Positions 55,414 through 63,125 of a stretch of 64,000 nt of DNA are shown here, piece by piece. The DNA is from Mycolicibacterium anyangense (GTDB lineage: Bacteria; Actinomycetota; Actinomycetes; Mycobacteriales; Mycobacteriaceae). The stretch is taken from NCBI RefSeq assembly GCF_010731855.1, contig NZ_AP022620.1, positions 3,100,001 through 3,164,000 on the forward strand, read 5' to 3'. The translations under genes were made by a program, and so were the position numbers. The notes under the pieces are model-generated. The model was not told where the DNA came from. It made no database searches and saw nothing but the letters and a program-made list of their open reading frames with translations. How positions within the stretch are numbered: the first letter of the stretch is position 1; every line of letters begins with the position of its first letter.

Positions 55414-56924
55414 TGGATGTCCAGGTCGTCGGCAAGTTCCTGTCCACCCTGCCCGAGGACGACGACCACCCGTACCGCACCGGACCGTGGCGTCCGCAGC
55501 ACACCGAGTGGCACGCGCCGGACCCTGCGGTCATCGAGGGTGAGATCCCCGCCGACCTCGATGGCGTATACCTGCGAAATACCGAGAACCCGCTGCACCC
55601 TGCGCTGAAGTCCTATCACCCGTTCGACGGTGACGGCATGCTCCACATTGTCGGCTTCCGGGACGGAAAGGCTTTCTACCGCAACAGATTCGTGCGAACC
55701 GACGGGTTCGAGGCCGAGAACGCCGCGGGCGGGCCGCTGTGGCCGGGGCTGGCCGAACCGCTGTCGCTGGCCAAGGTGGACTACGGCTGGGGGGCCCGCA
55801 CCCTGCTCAAGGACGCCTCGAGTACCGATGTGATCGTGCACCGGGGCACCGCGCTGACGAGCTTCTACCAGTGCGGCGACCTCTACCGCGTCGACCCCTA
55901 CAGCGGCGACACCCGGGGCAAGGAAACCTGGGGCGGCGCCTTTCCCGCCGAGGGCGTCTCGGCCCACCCGAAGGTCGACGAGCGCACCGACGAGATGATG
56001 TTCTTCAACTACTCGAAGAACGCCCCCTACCTGCATTACGGGGTGGTCGACCGGGACAACACCCTGGTGCACTACACCGACGTCCCACTGCCCGGTCCAC
56101 GACTGCCGCACGATATGGCGTTCACCCCGAACTACGCCATTCTCAACGACTTTCCGCTGTTCTGGGAGCCTGAGATGCTCGAGCGCGAAATCCATATGGC
56201 CCGCTTCCACCGGGACATGCCATCCCGGTTCGCGGTCCTGCCCCGGCGCGGGAAAGGACCAATCCGGTGGTTCGAGGCCGAGCCGACCTTCGTGCTGCAT
56301 TTCGTCAACGCCTACGAGGACGGTGACGAGATCGTCCTGGACGGGTTCTTCCAGGGCGACCCCGAACCCACCGACAATGGCACCGGCACGAAGTGGCAGC
56401 GGGCGTTCCGGTTCCTGGCACTGGACCGGATGCAGACCCGGCTGCACCGTTGGCGGCTGAATGTCGTCACCGGCGGTCTCACCGAAGAACCGTTGTCGGA
56501 CAGCATCTCCGAGTTCGGCATGATCAACGGTGGCTACAGCGGTGAACCCTATCGGTACACCTACGCGGCCACCGGCAAGCCGGGCTGGTTCCTGTTCGAC
56601 GGACTGATCCGCCATGACGTGCTCAGCGGAGCCGAGGAGCGGATCAGCTTCGGCGAGGGCGTGTACGGCAGCGAGACTGCGATGGCGCCGCGGGCGGGTA
56701 GCCGCGCCGAGGACGACGGATATCTGGTCACCCTCACCACCGACATGAACGCCGACGCGTCCTACTGCCTGGTCTTCGACGCCGCCCGCATCTCCGACGG
56801 TCCGGTGTGCACACTGCAGCTCCCCGAACGGATCTCCAGCGGTACCCATTCGACGTGGGTGGCCGGCCAGTCGCTGCGGCGCTGGCAGGCTGTCGACTGC
56901 CCCGCCGAGGCGATCGGTCTCTAG
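55413..56924 (+). CDS. Carotenoid-oxygenase-family dioxygenase
   Basis: A 503-residue seven-bladed propeller enzyme with the four Fe(II)-binding His visible in V-S-A-H-P-K-V-D, L-P-H-D-M-A, V-L-H-F-V-N-A-Y and S-G-T-H-S-T-W. Family members cleave C=C bonds in carotenoids, stilbenes or isoeugenol-like phenylpropenes. The operon with a thiolase and an HxlR-type regulator, and no carotenoid synthesis genes, favours an aromatic or lignostilbene-type substrate. Inference only. Confidence 0.88.
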   Translation: MDVQVVGKFLSTLPEDDDHPYRTGPWRPQHTEWHAPDPAVIEGEIPADLDGVYLRNTENPLHPALKSYHPFDGDGMLHIVGFRDGKAFYRNRFVRTDGFEAENAAGGPLWPGLAEPLSLAKVDYGWGARTLLKDASSTDVIVHRGTALTSFYQCGDLYRVDPYSGDTRGKETWGGAFPAEGVSAHPKVDERTDEMMFFNYSKNAPYLHYGVVDRDNTLVHYTDVPLPGPRLPHDMAFTPNYAILNDFPLFWEPEMLEREIHMARFHRDMPSRFAVLPRRGKGPIRWFEAEPTFVLHFVNAYEDGDEIVLDGFFQGDPEPTDNGTGTKWQRAFRFLALDRMQTRLHRWRLNVVTGGLTEEPLSDSISEFGMINGGYSGEPYRYTYAATGKPGWFLFDGLIRHDVLSGAEERISFGEGVYGSETAMAPRAGSRAEDDGYLVTLTTDMNADASYCLVFDAARISDGPVCTLQLPERISSGTHSTWVAGQSLRRWQAVDCPAEAIGL

Positions 56925-57887
56925 GTGAGCGACCTCATCGACGCCGACGCCCCGCTGGCTCTGGCGCCCCACGGAACCAATGCCATCGGCCGGATGCTTG
57001 GGCTGATCGGCGATGAATGGAACCTGCTGATCATCCAGCAGGCGCTGATGGGTGCCACCCGGTACAGCCAGTTCATGGCCCGGTTGCCGATCTCGAATTC
57101 GGTTCTGACCAACCGGCTTCGGATCCTGGTGAGCGACGGAATGCTGACCCGCCGTGAGCACGCCTCGACCCGGTCGCGCACCGAGTATCTGGTGACGGCA
57201 CGGAGCCGCTCGCTATGGCCGGCACTGCTGTCGATCTGGGAGTGGGAACGTAACTGGGTCGCCGAGCATCGCTCGACCCTGCCGTCGATGCACCACCACC
57301 TGTGTGGTCAGTCGTTCGCGCCGGTGCTGCGATGCGACTCCTGCCATGCCCCGGCCGAACATTGCGATGTCACGCTCAGCCTGGGCCCCAGCGGCGCGTG
57401 GGAGCGCTCGGCGCCGGCCGCCGCGACACGCCGCCGGTCGGAGTCCGACGGCGGCGGCCGCGGCGCCGGGATGTTTCCGGAGACCATGAGTGTGCTCGGA
57501 AATCGTTGGGCGGCAGCGTTGTTGCTGGCGGCTTTCCTGGGCAGCAGCCGGTTCACCGACTTCCAGTCCCAGCTCGGCGCTCCTCCCAGCCTGCTGGCCG
57601 AACGGCTGCAGACCTTCTGCGGGATCGGCGTGTTCGCCACCTCGCCCGCCGAGCGCAGCGGCCCGGAACGGGCCGCCTATCTCCTCACCGACAAAGGCCG
57701 CGCGTTCTTCCCGGTACTCGTGGCGGCCGTGCAGTGGGCGCAGTGGTGGTTCCAGGCTCCCGAAGGCCCGGCGCTGCTCCTGCACCACCGCGGCTGCCAG
57801 GCGCCGTTCACCGGGGAGCTGGCCTGTGATCAGTGCGCGCAGCGTCTGACCGGTGCGCACGTCGGTATCGCTACTTCGGCGGAATGA
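56925..57887 (+). CDS. Tandem HxlR-type transcriptional regulator with Cys pairs
   Basis: 320 residues from a GTG directly after the oxygenase stop. Two HxlR winged-helix domains (about 15-110 and 185-275) occur in one chain: I-G-R-M-L-G-L-I-G-D-E-W-N-L-L-I-I-Q then L-G-N-R-W-A-A-A-L-L-L-A-A. Each is followed by a Cys cluster (R-C-D-S-C-H and G-C-Q-A-P ... C-D-Q-C), perhaps zinc ribbons. HxlR proteins act as dimers, so this is a built-in dimer. Probably senses the substrate of the upstream enzymes. Overlaps the convergent lipoprotein gene by 17 bp. Confidence 0.8.
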   Translation: MSDLIDADAPLALAPHGTNAIGRMLGLIGDEWNLLIIQQALMGATRYSQFMARLPISNSVLTNRLRILVSDGMLTRREHASTRSRTEYLVTARSRSLWPALLSIWEWERNWVAEHRSTLPSMHHHLCGQSFAPVLRCDSCHAPAEHCDVTLSLGPSGAWERSAPAAATRRRSESDGGGRGAGMFPETMSVLGNRWAAALLLAAFLGSSRFTDFQSQLGAPPSLLAERLQTFCGIGVFATSPAERSGPERAAYLLTDKGRAFFPVLVAAVQWAQWWFQAPEGPALLLHHRGCQAPFTGELACDQCAQRLTGAHVGIATSAE

Positions 57888-58479
57888 TCTGGAAGCCCTT
57901 GACGATCTCGGCCGAATCGGTGGCGTAGGTGGGGTTGTCGGCCTTGATGGCCTGCACGGTGACCGTGGCGATGTAGTTGATGTCACCGGAGGTGAACACC
58001 ACCGCCAGCGAGGTCGCCTTGCGGGCGGGAATCTTGCCCATCGCCGGTGCAGTGTAGGTGACGGCCTGCGCCGGTGACCCGCACACCTGGCCCGGTGTGG
58101 TGGTCATGTCCTTGACCTTCAGCTTGGTCTTGAGCTGCTGGTTCTGCGCGTCGAGAATCTGCTGCGGCTTGCCGACATCGGAGCCGACCTTCTGAAGGGT
58201 CACCACCGCGTTGGGCGTGAAGCCGTCCGAGGACAGGTTCGGGTTGCGCAGGGCGTAGCGGATGGTCTCGGAATCCAGCTTGTCGGTGCGCTCCCAGCCC
58301 TGCGGCTGCGGGATCCGCATCCGCGGCTCCTGGTCGGTGCGGGTCGGGATGTCGGTCATCGGCGCCGAGACCGTGTCACATTTCGCCGCCGCCGGCTTGT
58401 TCTCCTCCGAGCAGCCGGCAATCGACATCGCCAGCGCGGCCGCCATCACCGCCGCCACAGGTGCTACCACGTTGCGCAA
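57871..58479 (-). CDS. LpqN/LpqT-family lipoprotein
   Basis: 202 residues from a TTG with AAGGGG six bases upstream. The lipobox S-I-A-G-C lies at about residue 23, so the mature protein is membrane-anchored outside. The LpqN fold (PF10738-like) shows in R-I-P-Q-P-Q-G-W-E-R, Y-A-L-R-N-P-N-L and P-A-Q-A-V-T-Y-T. M. tuberculosis LpqN has been linked to interactions with envelope lipid enzymes. Divergent from hsp20. Confidence 0.82.
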   Translation of the reverse strand: MRNVVAPVAAVMAAALAMSIAGCSEENKPAAAKCDTVSAPMTDIPTRTDQEPRMRIPQPQGWERTDKLDSETIRYALRNPNLSSDGFTPNAVVTLQKVGSDVGKPQQILDAQNQQLKTKLKVKDMTTTPGQVCGSPAQAVTYTAPAMGKIPARKATSLAVVFTSGDINYIATVTVQAIKADNPTYATDSAEIVKGFQIIPPK

Positions 58480-58542
58480 TCTGAACCCCTTCGAAATCCG
58501 CCACAGCCTACCCGTGGCGCCGGCAGGTTCGGCGAAATTGTG

Positions 58543-58569
58543 TTAGCACTCGCCATGGTCGAGTGCTAA
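58543..58569 (+). promoter_or_regulatory. CIRCE element (HrcA operator)
   Basis: TTAGCACTC - nine bases - GAGTGCTAA is the canonical CIRCE inverted repeat without mismatch. It lies about 74 bases upstream of the hsp20 GTG. Confidence 0.93.
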
Positions 58570-58642
58570 TCTCTGGGTAGCACAGTGATGGCTGCCCGCC
58601 GGGGTGGCGGGCTCCACGAGAAGATTCAGGAGGTGAGTTGCT

Positions 58643-59092
58643 GTGCTCCGCTTCGATCCGTTCAGTGACCTTGACGCCATGACCCGTGGCCTGCTGAGCA
58701 GCCAGTCCGGAAGCGACCGCAGTCCCCGGTTCATGCCGATGGATCTGTACAAGGTCGACGACCACTATGTCTTGACCGCCGATCTGCCGGGGGTCGACCC
58801 CGGCTCGGTCGATGTCAGCGTCGACAACGGCACCCTGACCCTGACGGCCCATCGGTCGGCCCGTTCGGAGGACTCGGTGCAGTGGCTGACCAGCGAGAGA
58901 TTCTTCGGCACCTACCGCCGCCAGCTGTCGCTGGGCGACGGTATCGACACCACCAGGATCAGCGCTACCTACGAGAACGGTGTCCTGACCGTCACGATCC
59001 CGCTGGCCGAACGCGCGAAGCCGCGCCGCATCGAGGTCTCCCATGCTGCCGGCAGCAAGCCGATCGAACCCACCACCATCGAATCATCCTGA
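58643..59092 (+). CDS. Hsp20/alpha-crystallin family small heat-shock protein
   Basis: 149 residues from a GTG nine bases after AGGAGG. The alpha-crystallin domain (about 30-130) begins P-M-D-L-Y-K-V-D-D-H-Y-V-L-T and ends with the G-V-L-T-V-T-I-P motif. The C-terminal extension is short. It acts as an ATP-independent holdase. A perfect CIRCE upstream implies HrcA control, shared with groEL, unlike the HspR-controlled Acr2 of M. tuberculosis. Confidence 0.93.
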   Translation: MLRFDPFSDLDAMTRGLLSSQSGSDRSPRFMPMDLYKVDDHYVLTADLPGVDPGSVDVSVDNGTLTLTAHRSARSEDSVQWLTSERFFGTYRRQLSLGDGIDTTRISATYENGVLTVTIPLAERAKPRRIEVSHAAGSKPIEPTTIESS

Positions 59093-59103
59093 CCGACACC
59101 ATG

Positions 59104-59141
59104 TTCCGGCTCAGCCGTCACGCGTGGCGGCTGAGCCGGAA
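59104..59141. terminator. Strong hairpin terminator overlapping the GNAT stop codon
   Basis: A 14-bp perfect stem TTCCGGCTCAGCCG (59104) / CGGCTGAGCCGGAA (59128) with a 10-base loop. It lies between convergent hsp20 and GNAT genes. It lacks a long T run, yet probably serves both directions. The right arm encodes the last residues of the GNAT protein. Confidence 0.65.
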
Positions 59142-59717
59142 TGTCAGGTTGTTGCGCACCGCAGGCCACTCGATGTCGAGGATCGAGTAGACGACGGTGT
59201 CGCGGCGCGACCCGTCGGGCAGCAGTTGGTGACTGCGCAGGATGCCGTCCTGCTTGGCACCCAGCCGTTCGATGGCCGCCCGGCTGGCCTGGTTGAAGAA
59301 GTGCGTGCGGAACTCCACCGCCACACAGCCCAACCGTTCGAAGGCGTGGGTGAGCAGCACGAGTTTGGTCTCGGTGTTGACCCCGGTTCGCCGTGCCGAC
59401 GCCGCGTGCCAGGTGTGGCCGATCTCGAGCCGCCGGTTGGCGGCGTCGACATGGAACAGGCTCGAGGAGCCGACCACCACACCGTCGGTACGCCGCCGGA
59501 TCACGAAGGTGACACCCTCGTCGGCGGCCTGCATGGCCAGCATCCGGTCCACCCAGGCCGCGGCGCTCTGCGGGGACGGCGCCGAAGTGAACCACAGCGA
59601 CCCGACGTCACCGTCAGCGGCCGCAGCCGCGATTTCGTCAATGTGGTTGTGGCCCAACGGCTCCAGTCTCACCCAGGCCGGGCCGGTGAGCACGGCGGGC
59701 TCGACGAACCGGCTCAT
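59118..59717 (-). CDS. GNAT-family N-acetyltransferase (RimJ/RimL-like)
   Basis: 199 residues from the ATG at 59717, which overlaps the stop of the upstream membrane gene (ATGA). GNAT core: V-R-L-E-P-L-G, I-G-H-T-W-H, R-R-T-G-V-N-T-E-T-K and N-Q-A-S-R-A-A-I-E-R-L-G, the last being the typical acetyl-CoA and alpha-4 region. RimJ-type enzymes acetylate protein N-termini or small molecules. Substrate unknown. Confidence 0.85.
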   Translation of the reverse strand: MSRFVEPAVLTGPAWVRLEPLGHNHIDEIAAAAADGDVGSLWFTSAPSPQSAAAWVDRMLAMQAADEGVTFVIRRRTDGVVVGSSSLFHVDAANRRLEIGHTWHAASARRTGVNTETKLVLLTHAFERLGCVAVEFRTHFFNQASRAAIERLGAKQDGILRSHQLLPDGSRRDTVVYSILDIEWPAVRNNLTFRLSRHA

Positions 59718-60145
59718 CGGGCCGATCCCCCGCCCAGCAGGGCCGCCACCAACGCCCACACCGAGCAGACCAGCGCACCCGCGGCGGCGGCCGCACCGAT
59801 GTAGAAGCCGTAGCCGGCGGCGACCGGCGGACTGACGTTGAGGTGATAGTAGGACCACGTCAGCACACCGATCAGTGCCGCGATCACCAGGGCTGCGGTG
59901 GCGGCCAGCCGGGGTGAGAGGTTGCGGGCCGCCATCGCCCCGGTGACGATCAGCGCCGAGGACAGCAGCACGATGAGCTGGCCAGAGCCGAACCGTGGGG
60001 GCAAGGAGATGCTGCCGACGGTGCCCCCGATCGCGCTCGCCCGCCCCCCGCCTGCCGCCGATGTCGTCAGCCACGGCAGCCACGCGCTCACCGCGAGCGT
60101 CGCCCCGCACAACACCACGAGCCACCCGGGCCGCAGGAATGCCAT
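59714..60145 (-). CDS. Four-helix membrane protein of unknown function
   Basis: 143 residues with four membrane segments (L-V-V-L-C-G-A-T-L-A-V-S-A-W-L, then about 55-70, 80-97 and 115-137). The first exported loop carries W-L-T-T-S-A-A-G-G-G-R. It lies between the ABC-F gene (9 bp) and the GNAT gene (overlap), so the three probably form one operon. No family recognised. Confidence 0.68.
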   Translation of the reverse strand: MAFLRPGWLVVLCGATLAVSAWLPWLTTSAAGGGRASAIGGTVGSISLPPRFGSGQLIVLLSSALIVTGAMAARNLSPRLAATAALVIAALIGVLTWSYYHLNVSPPVAAGYGFYIGAAAAAGALVCSVWALVAALLGGGSAR

Positions 60146-60154
60146 GGACCGACC

Positions 60155-61729
60155 CTATCCCCCCGCGGTCAGCACGCCGGGTATCCGCATGACCAGCGTC
60201 CGGCTCAGGTCGAGCCGGCCCAGGAAGCCGTCGTCGTGGCTGACCACGAGCACCGCGCCCCGGTAGGAGCGCAGCGCATCGACGAGCTGGTCGACGCTGG
60301 TGATGTCCAGGTTGTTGGTCGGCTCGTCGAGAATCACCAGCTCGGGCGCCGGATCGGCGAGCAGCAGCCGGGCCAGCGCGACCCGGAACCGTTCGCCCCC
60401 GGACAGTGCGGACACCGGGCGATGCACGGCATCGCCGCGCAGCAGGAACCGCGCCAGCCGGGTGCGGATCAGCGCGGGGTCGACCTGTGCGGCCACCGCG
60501 CTGACGGTGTCCAGGACGCTGGCCCGCTCGTCGAGACCGTCCAGACGCTGGGGCAGATAGCCGACCCGGTCGGTCAACAACCGCCCGCTCCGACCGGCGA
60601 TGAGGCCTTCCAGCAGCGCAGTCTTGCCGATGCCGTTAGGGCCGACGATCGCGACCCGCTCAGGGCCCTGTATCACGAAAGGGTCTTGCGCTGAGGGTAA
60701 TTCGGCGATGCGGCGACGGGCGGAGACGCCGGGATCGGGCAGGTCGATGCGGATCTGCTCCTCGGCACGCATCCGGGCCTCGGCGGCCTGCAGCGCATCC
60801 TGGGCGGCAGCCACCTTGGCGTCGAGGTTGGTGCGCAGCTTGCCTGCCGCCACCTGCGCCGACATCGCCCAGGTGTTCATCACGATCTTGGGAGCACGCC
60901 TGTTCGCATAATCCTTCTGCGCCTTGCGGTTCCGGTGGGCGAGTGCGGTTTCGGCCTCGACCCGCTGGCGTTTCTCCACCCGCACGGCGTGTTCAGCCGC
61001 GACGACGGCGCGCGCCGCAGCGGCCTGCTCCTGATCGCGGTGGCTGCGCCACTGCCGATACGGCCCGCCGTATAGGCTCAGCCCGCGGTCGTACACCTCG
61101 GCGGTGTTGTCCATCCGGTCCAGCAGGTCGATGTCGTGGCTGACCACCAGCAGGGTGCCCGGCCACTGCGCCAGCAGCGCCGACAGCCGCTCGCGTGCCT
61201 CGCGGTCGAGGTTGTTGGTCGGCTCATCGAGCAGCGTGATCGGTGCCCGCCGCATCCGCAGGGCCGTCACCGCCACCAGCATGGCCTCTCCGCCCGACAC
61301 CTGACCGACGGTGCGGTCCAGGGCGTCGACGCCGAATCCGATGGCGGCCAGCGCTTCAGCGGCGCGCTGCTCGACGGTCCAGTCGTCACCGAGGACGTCG
61401 AAATCTTGCTCGCTGGTGCTGCCCGCCTCGATGGCGCGCAGCGCGGCCAGCGCGTCGGCGACGCCGAGCACCTCGGCGATCGTGGTGTCGACGTCGAGCG
61501 TCAACGTCTGGGGCAGGTAGCCGACCTCGCCGGCGGTGACGATGCGACCCAACGTGGGCTGCAGGTCACCGGCGATCAGGCGCAACAGCGTGGACTTGCC
61601 ACTGCCGTTGTCGCCGACCACACCCGTACTGCCGGTGCCGAAGGTGGCATTGAGATCCTCGAGCACGACGGTTCCGTCCGGCCAGACGAAACCGAGGTCG
61701 ATCAGGGTAAGGGAAGAGTCGGTGGGCAT
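60155..61729 (-). CDS. ABC-F family ATPase
   Basis: 524 residues with two nucleotide-binding domains and no membrane segments. Walker A motifs are G-D-N-G-S-G-K-S-T and G-P-N-G-I-G-K-T-A, signatures are Q-V-S-G-G-E and L-S-G-G-E-R, and Walker B is L-L-D-E-P-T-N-N-L-D (twice, second I-L-D-E). A charged linker of about 80 residues (205-300, K-R-Q-R-V-E-A-E-T) would reach the ribosomal P/E sites. Members act as translation factors or antibiotic-protection proteins. A 29-codon upstream frame overlaps its start. Confidence 0.88.
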   Translation of the reverse strand: MPTDSSLTLIDLGFVWPDGTVVLEDLNATFGTGSTGVVGDNGSGKSTLLRLIAGDLQPTLGRIVTAGEVGYLPQTLTLDVDTTIAEVLGVADALAALRAIEAGSTSEQDFDVLGDDWTVEQRAAEALAAIGFGVDALDRTVGQVSGGEAMLVAVTALRMRRAPITLLDEPTNNLDREARERLSALLAQWPGTLLVVSHDIDLLDRMDNTAEVYDRGLSLYGGPYRQWRSHRDQEQAAAARAVVAAEHAVRVEKRQRVEAETALAHRNRKAQKDYANRRAPKIVMNTWAMSAQVAAGKLRTNLDAKVAAAQDALQAAEARMRAEEQIRIDLPDPGVSARRRIAELPSAQDPFVIQGPERVAIVGPNGIGKTALLEGLIAGRSGRLLTDRVGYLPQRLDGLDERASVLDTVSAVAAQVDPALIRTRLARFLLRGDAVHRPVSALSGGERFRVALARLLLADPAPELVILDEPTNNLDITSVDQLVDALRSYRGAVLVVSHDDGFLGRLDLSRTLVMRIPGVLTAGG

Positions 61730-61791
61730 GGGTCTCCGTCGTAGTGGGCAGCGGGCACGGGGCCGGTGCGCAGATCCACGACGAAGACCAT
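61702..61791 (-). CDS. Possible leader peptide overlapping the ABC-F start
   Basis: An ATG at 61791 opens a 29-codon frame (M-V-F-V-V-D-L-R-T-G ... C-P-P-T-L-P-L-P) that ends 28 bases inside the ABC-F gene in another frame. Resistance-type ABC-F genes are often controlled by such upstream frames. The nearest purine stretch (GGAAAGG) abuts the ATG, which is poor spacing, so translation is doubtful. Confidence 0.3.
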   Translation of the reverse strand: MVFVVDLRTGPVPAAHYDGDPCPPTLPLP

Positions 61792-61898
61792 CCTTTCCAC
61801 ACGGAGTCGTCCGAATACAGCAACGCTAGCCAGGCACGGCGCTGGCGCACAACCGATTTATCTCTACGCTGGGTGCACACATCGACCGAGGACGGCAT

Positions 61899-62336
61899 AT
61901 GACGGATCTCCCCGACTGGGTTCGGCAGCTCGACATGGCGCCCCATCCGGAAGGCGGCTTCTACAAGGAAACCTGGCGCAGCGACCTGGTTCTCGGCGAG
62001 TCGGTGCTGCCGCCGGACTACGTCGGTCCGCGCAGTGCCGGCACCGCGATCCTGTTCGTCCTGCTGCCCGGGCAGCAGTCCGCCTGGCACACCGTACGCA
62101 GCGCCGAGCTGTGGTTCCACCATCGTGGCAGCCCGCTGCTGCTGGAGATCGGCCGCGAACAGTCCAGTGCCACACCATATGTGCTGGGCCCTGACGTCAG
62201 TGCCGGGCAGCACCCGCAGCTGATCGTGCCGCCCGGCTATTGGCAGCGCGCCGAGCCCCGCGACGACGAGGCGACGCTGGTCAGTTGCGTGGTGGTGCCC
62301 GGGTTCGACTTCGCCGACTTCGCGCTCAGTTCCTGA
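61899..62336 (+). CDS. Cupin-fold DUF985 protein
   Basis: 145 residues of the DUF985 cupin family. It opens D-W-V-R-Q-L-D-M-A-P-H-P-E-G-G-F-Y-K-E-T, then I-L-F-V-L-L-P-G-Q-Q-S-A-W-H and W-F-H-H-R-G-S-P-L. His residues in W-H and F-H-H could bind a metal. Relatives are annotated as uncharacterised or epimerase-like; activity unknown. It overlaps the convergent DUF849 gene by 11 bp. Confidence 0.82.
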   Translation: MTDLPDWVRQLDMAPHPEGGFYKETWRSDLVLGESVLPPDYVGPRSAGTAILFVLLPGQQSAWHTVRSAELWFHHRGSPLLLEIGREQSSATPYVLGPDVSAGQHPQLIVPPGYWQRAEPRDDEATLVSCVVVPGFDFADFALSS

Positions 62337-63075
62337 TCTCACCGAGGATCTGCACGGCGGCCGCGACCAGTTCGGCATTGCCCGGCGCCGGCGATCCGTC
62401 CGGCAGCAGCACGGTGTCCTCCAGGCCGATGCGGGTTTGCAGACCGCGCACACCGGCATGCCGCAACAGCGGCCAGCAGCTGTCGTCGAGGCCATGCAGC
62501 AGCACCGGCGCCGGCGACCCGGCGCTGCGGATGCGCGCCAGCAGATCATCGGCGGTCGCGGTGTCACCGTCGGCCTGCAGTTCGATCATCACCCGCAGGC
62601 AGTGCGGCGCCACCTCCGAGCGCGCCCACGACTGCGCCGCCTCGGCATGGAAGATCCCGACCTCCACCCCGAGTCCCCGGCTCAGCAGCAACTGGGCCAG
62701 TTCCTCGGAACCGGGTTCGTGCCAGTTCACCGACGCGAAATCCGGCAGCACCTCCCAGGACCGGACCGCTTCCAGCCGCGCCTGCGGATCGGGCAGCGCC
62801 CAGAAACCCGTCGTCACCCCCAACGGCAGCCCCGGGACGGCGTGGCGCACCGCGCTCACCGCCGCTCCCACGGTGTCGGCCAGCAGCGAGTCCACCCCGT
62901 CGGGCGTCTTGGGGTGCAGATGCACGGCCTGCGCACCGGCCCGGTGGGCGGCGAGGGCGGCATCGGCGAGCTGCTGCGGGCTGACCGGAAGGCCGGGATG
63001 CTGGTCGGGGGTGCGGGCACCGTTGATACAGGCCTTGACGTACGGACGCGGGGAATCGGAAGAGGATGAAGCCAT
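62326..63075 (-). CDS. DUF849/BKACE-family beta-keto acid cleavage enzyme
   Basis: From the ATG at 63075 (M-A-S-S-S-S-D-S-P-R-P) 249 residues. The BKACE TIM barrel shows V-K-A-C-I-N-G-A-R-T, H-L-H-P-K-T-P-D-G and V-N-W-H-E-P-G-S, with zinc-ligand His residues in H-L-H. Such enzymes condense a beta-keto acid with acetyl-CoA, giving acetoacetate plus an acyl-CoA. The protein is somewhat shorter than the typical ~270-300. Substrate cannot be told from sequence. Confidence 0.82.
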   Translation of the reverse strand: MASSSSDSPRPYVKACINGARTPDQHPGLPVSPQQLADAALAAHRAGAQAVHLHPKTPDGVDSLLADTVGAAVSAVRHAVPGLPLGVTTGFWALPDPQARLEAVRSWEVLPDFASVNWHEPGSEELAQLLLSRGLGVEVGIFHAEAAQSWARSEVAPHCLRVMIELQADGDTATADDLLARIRSAGSPAPVLLHGLDDSCWPLLRHAGVRGLQTRIGLEDTVLLPDGSPAPGNAELVAAAVQILGEIRN

Positions 63076-63125
63076 ACCCCAATCTTGACCCGTCATGGCG
63101 AAGGTTTCCGAAGTAGCGTTTCCCC

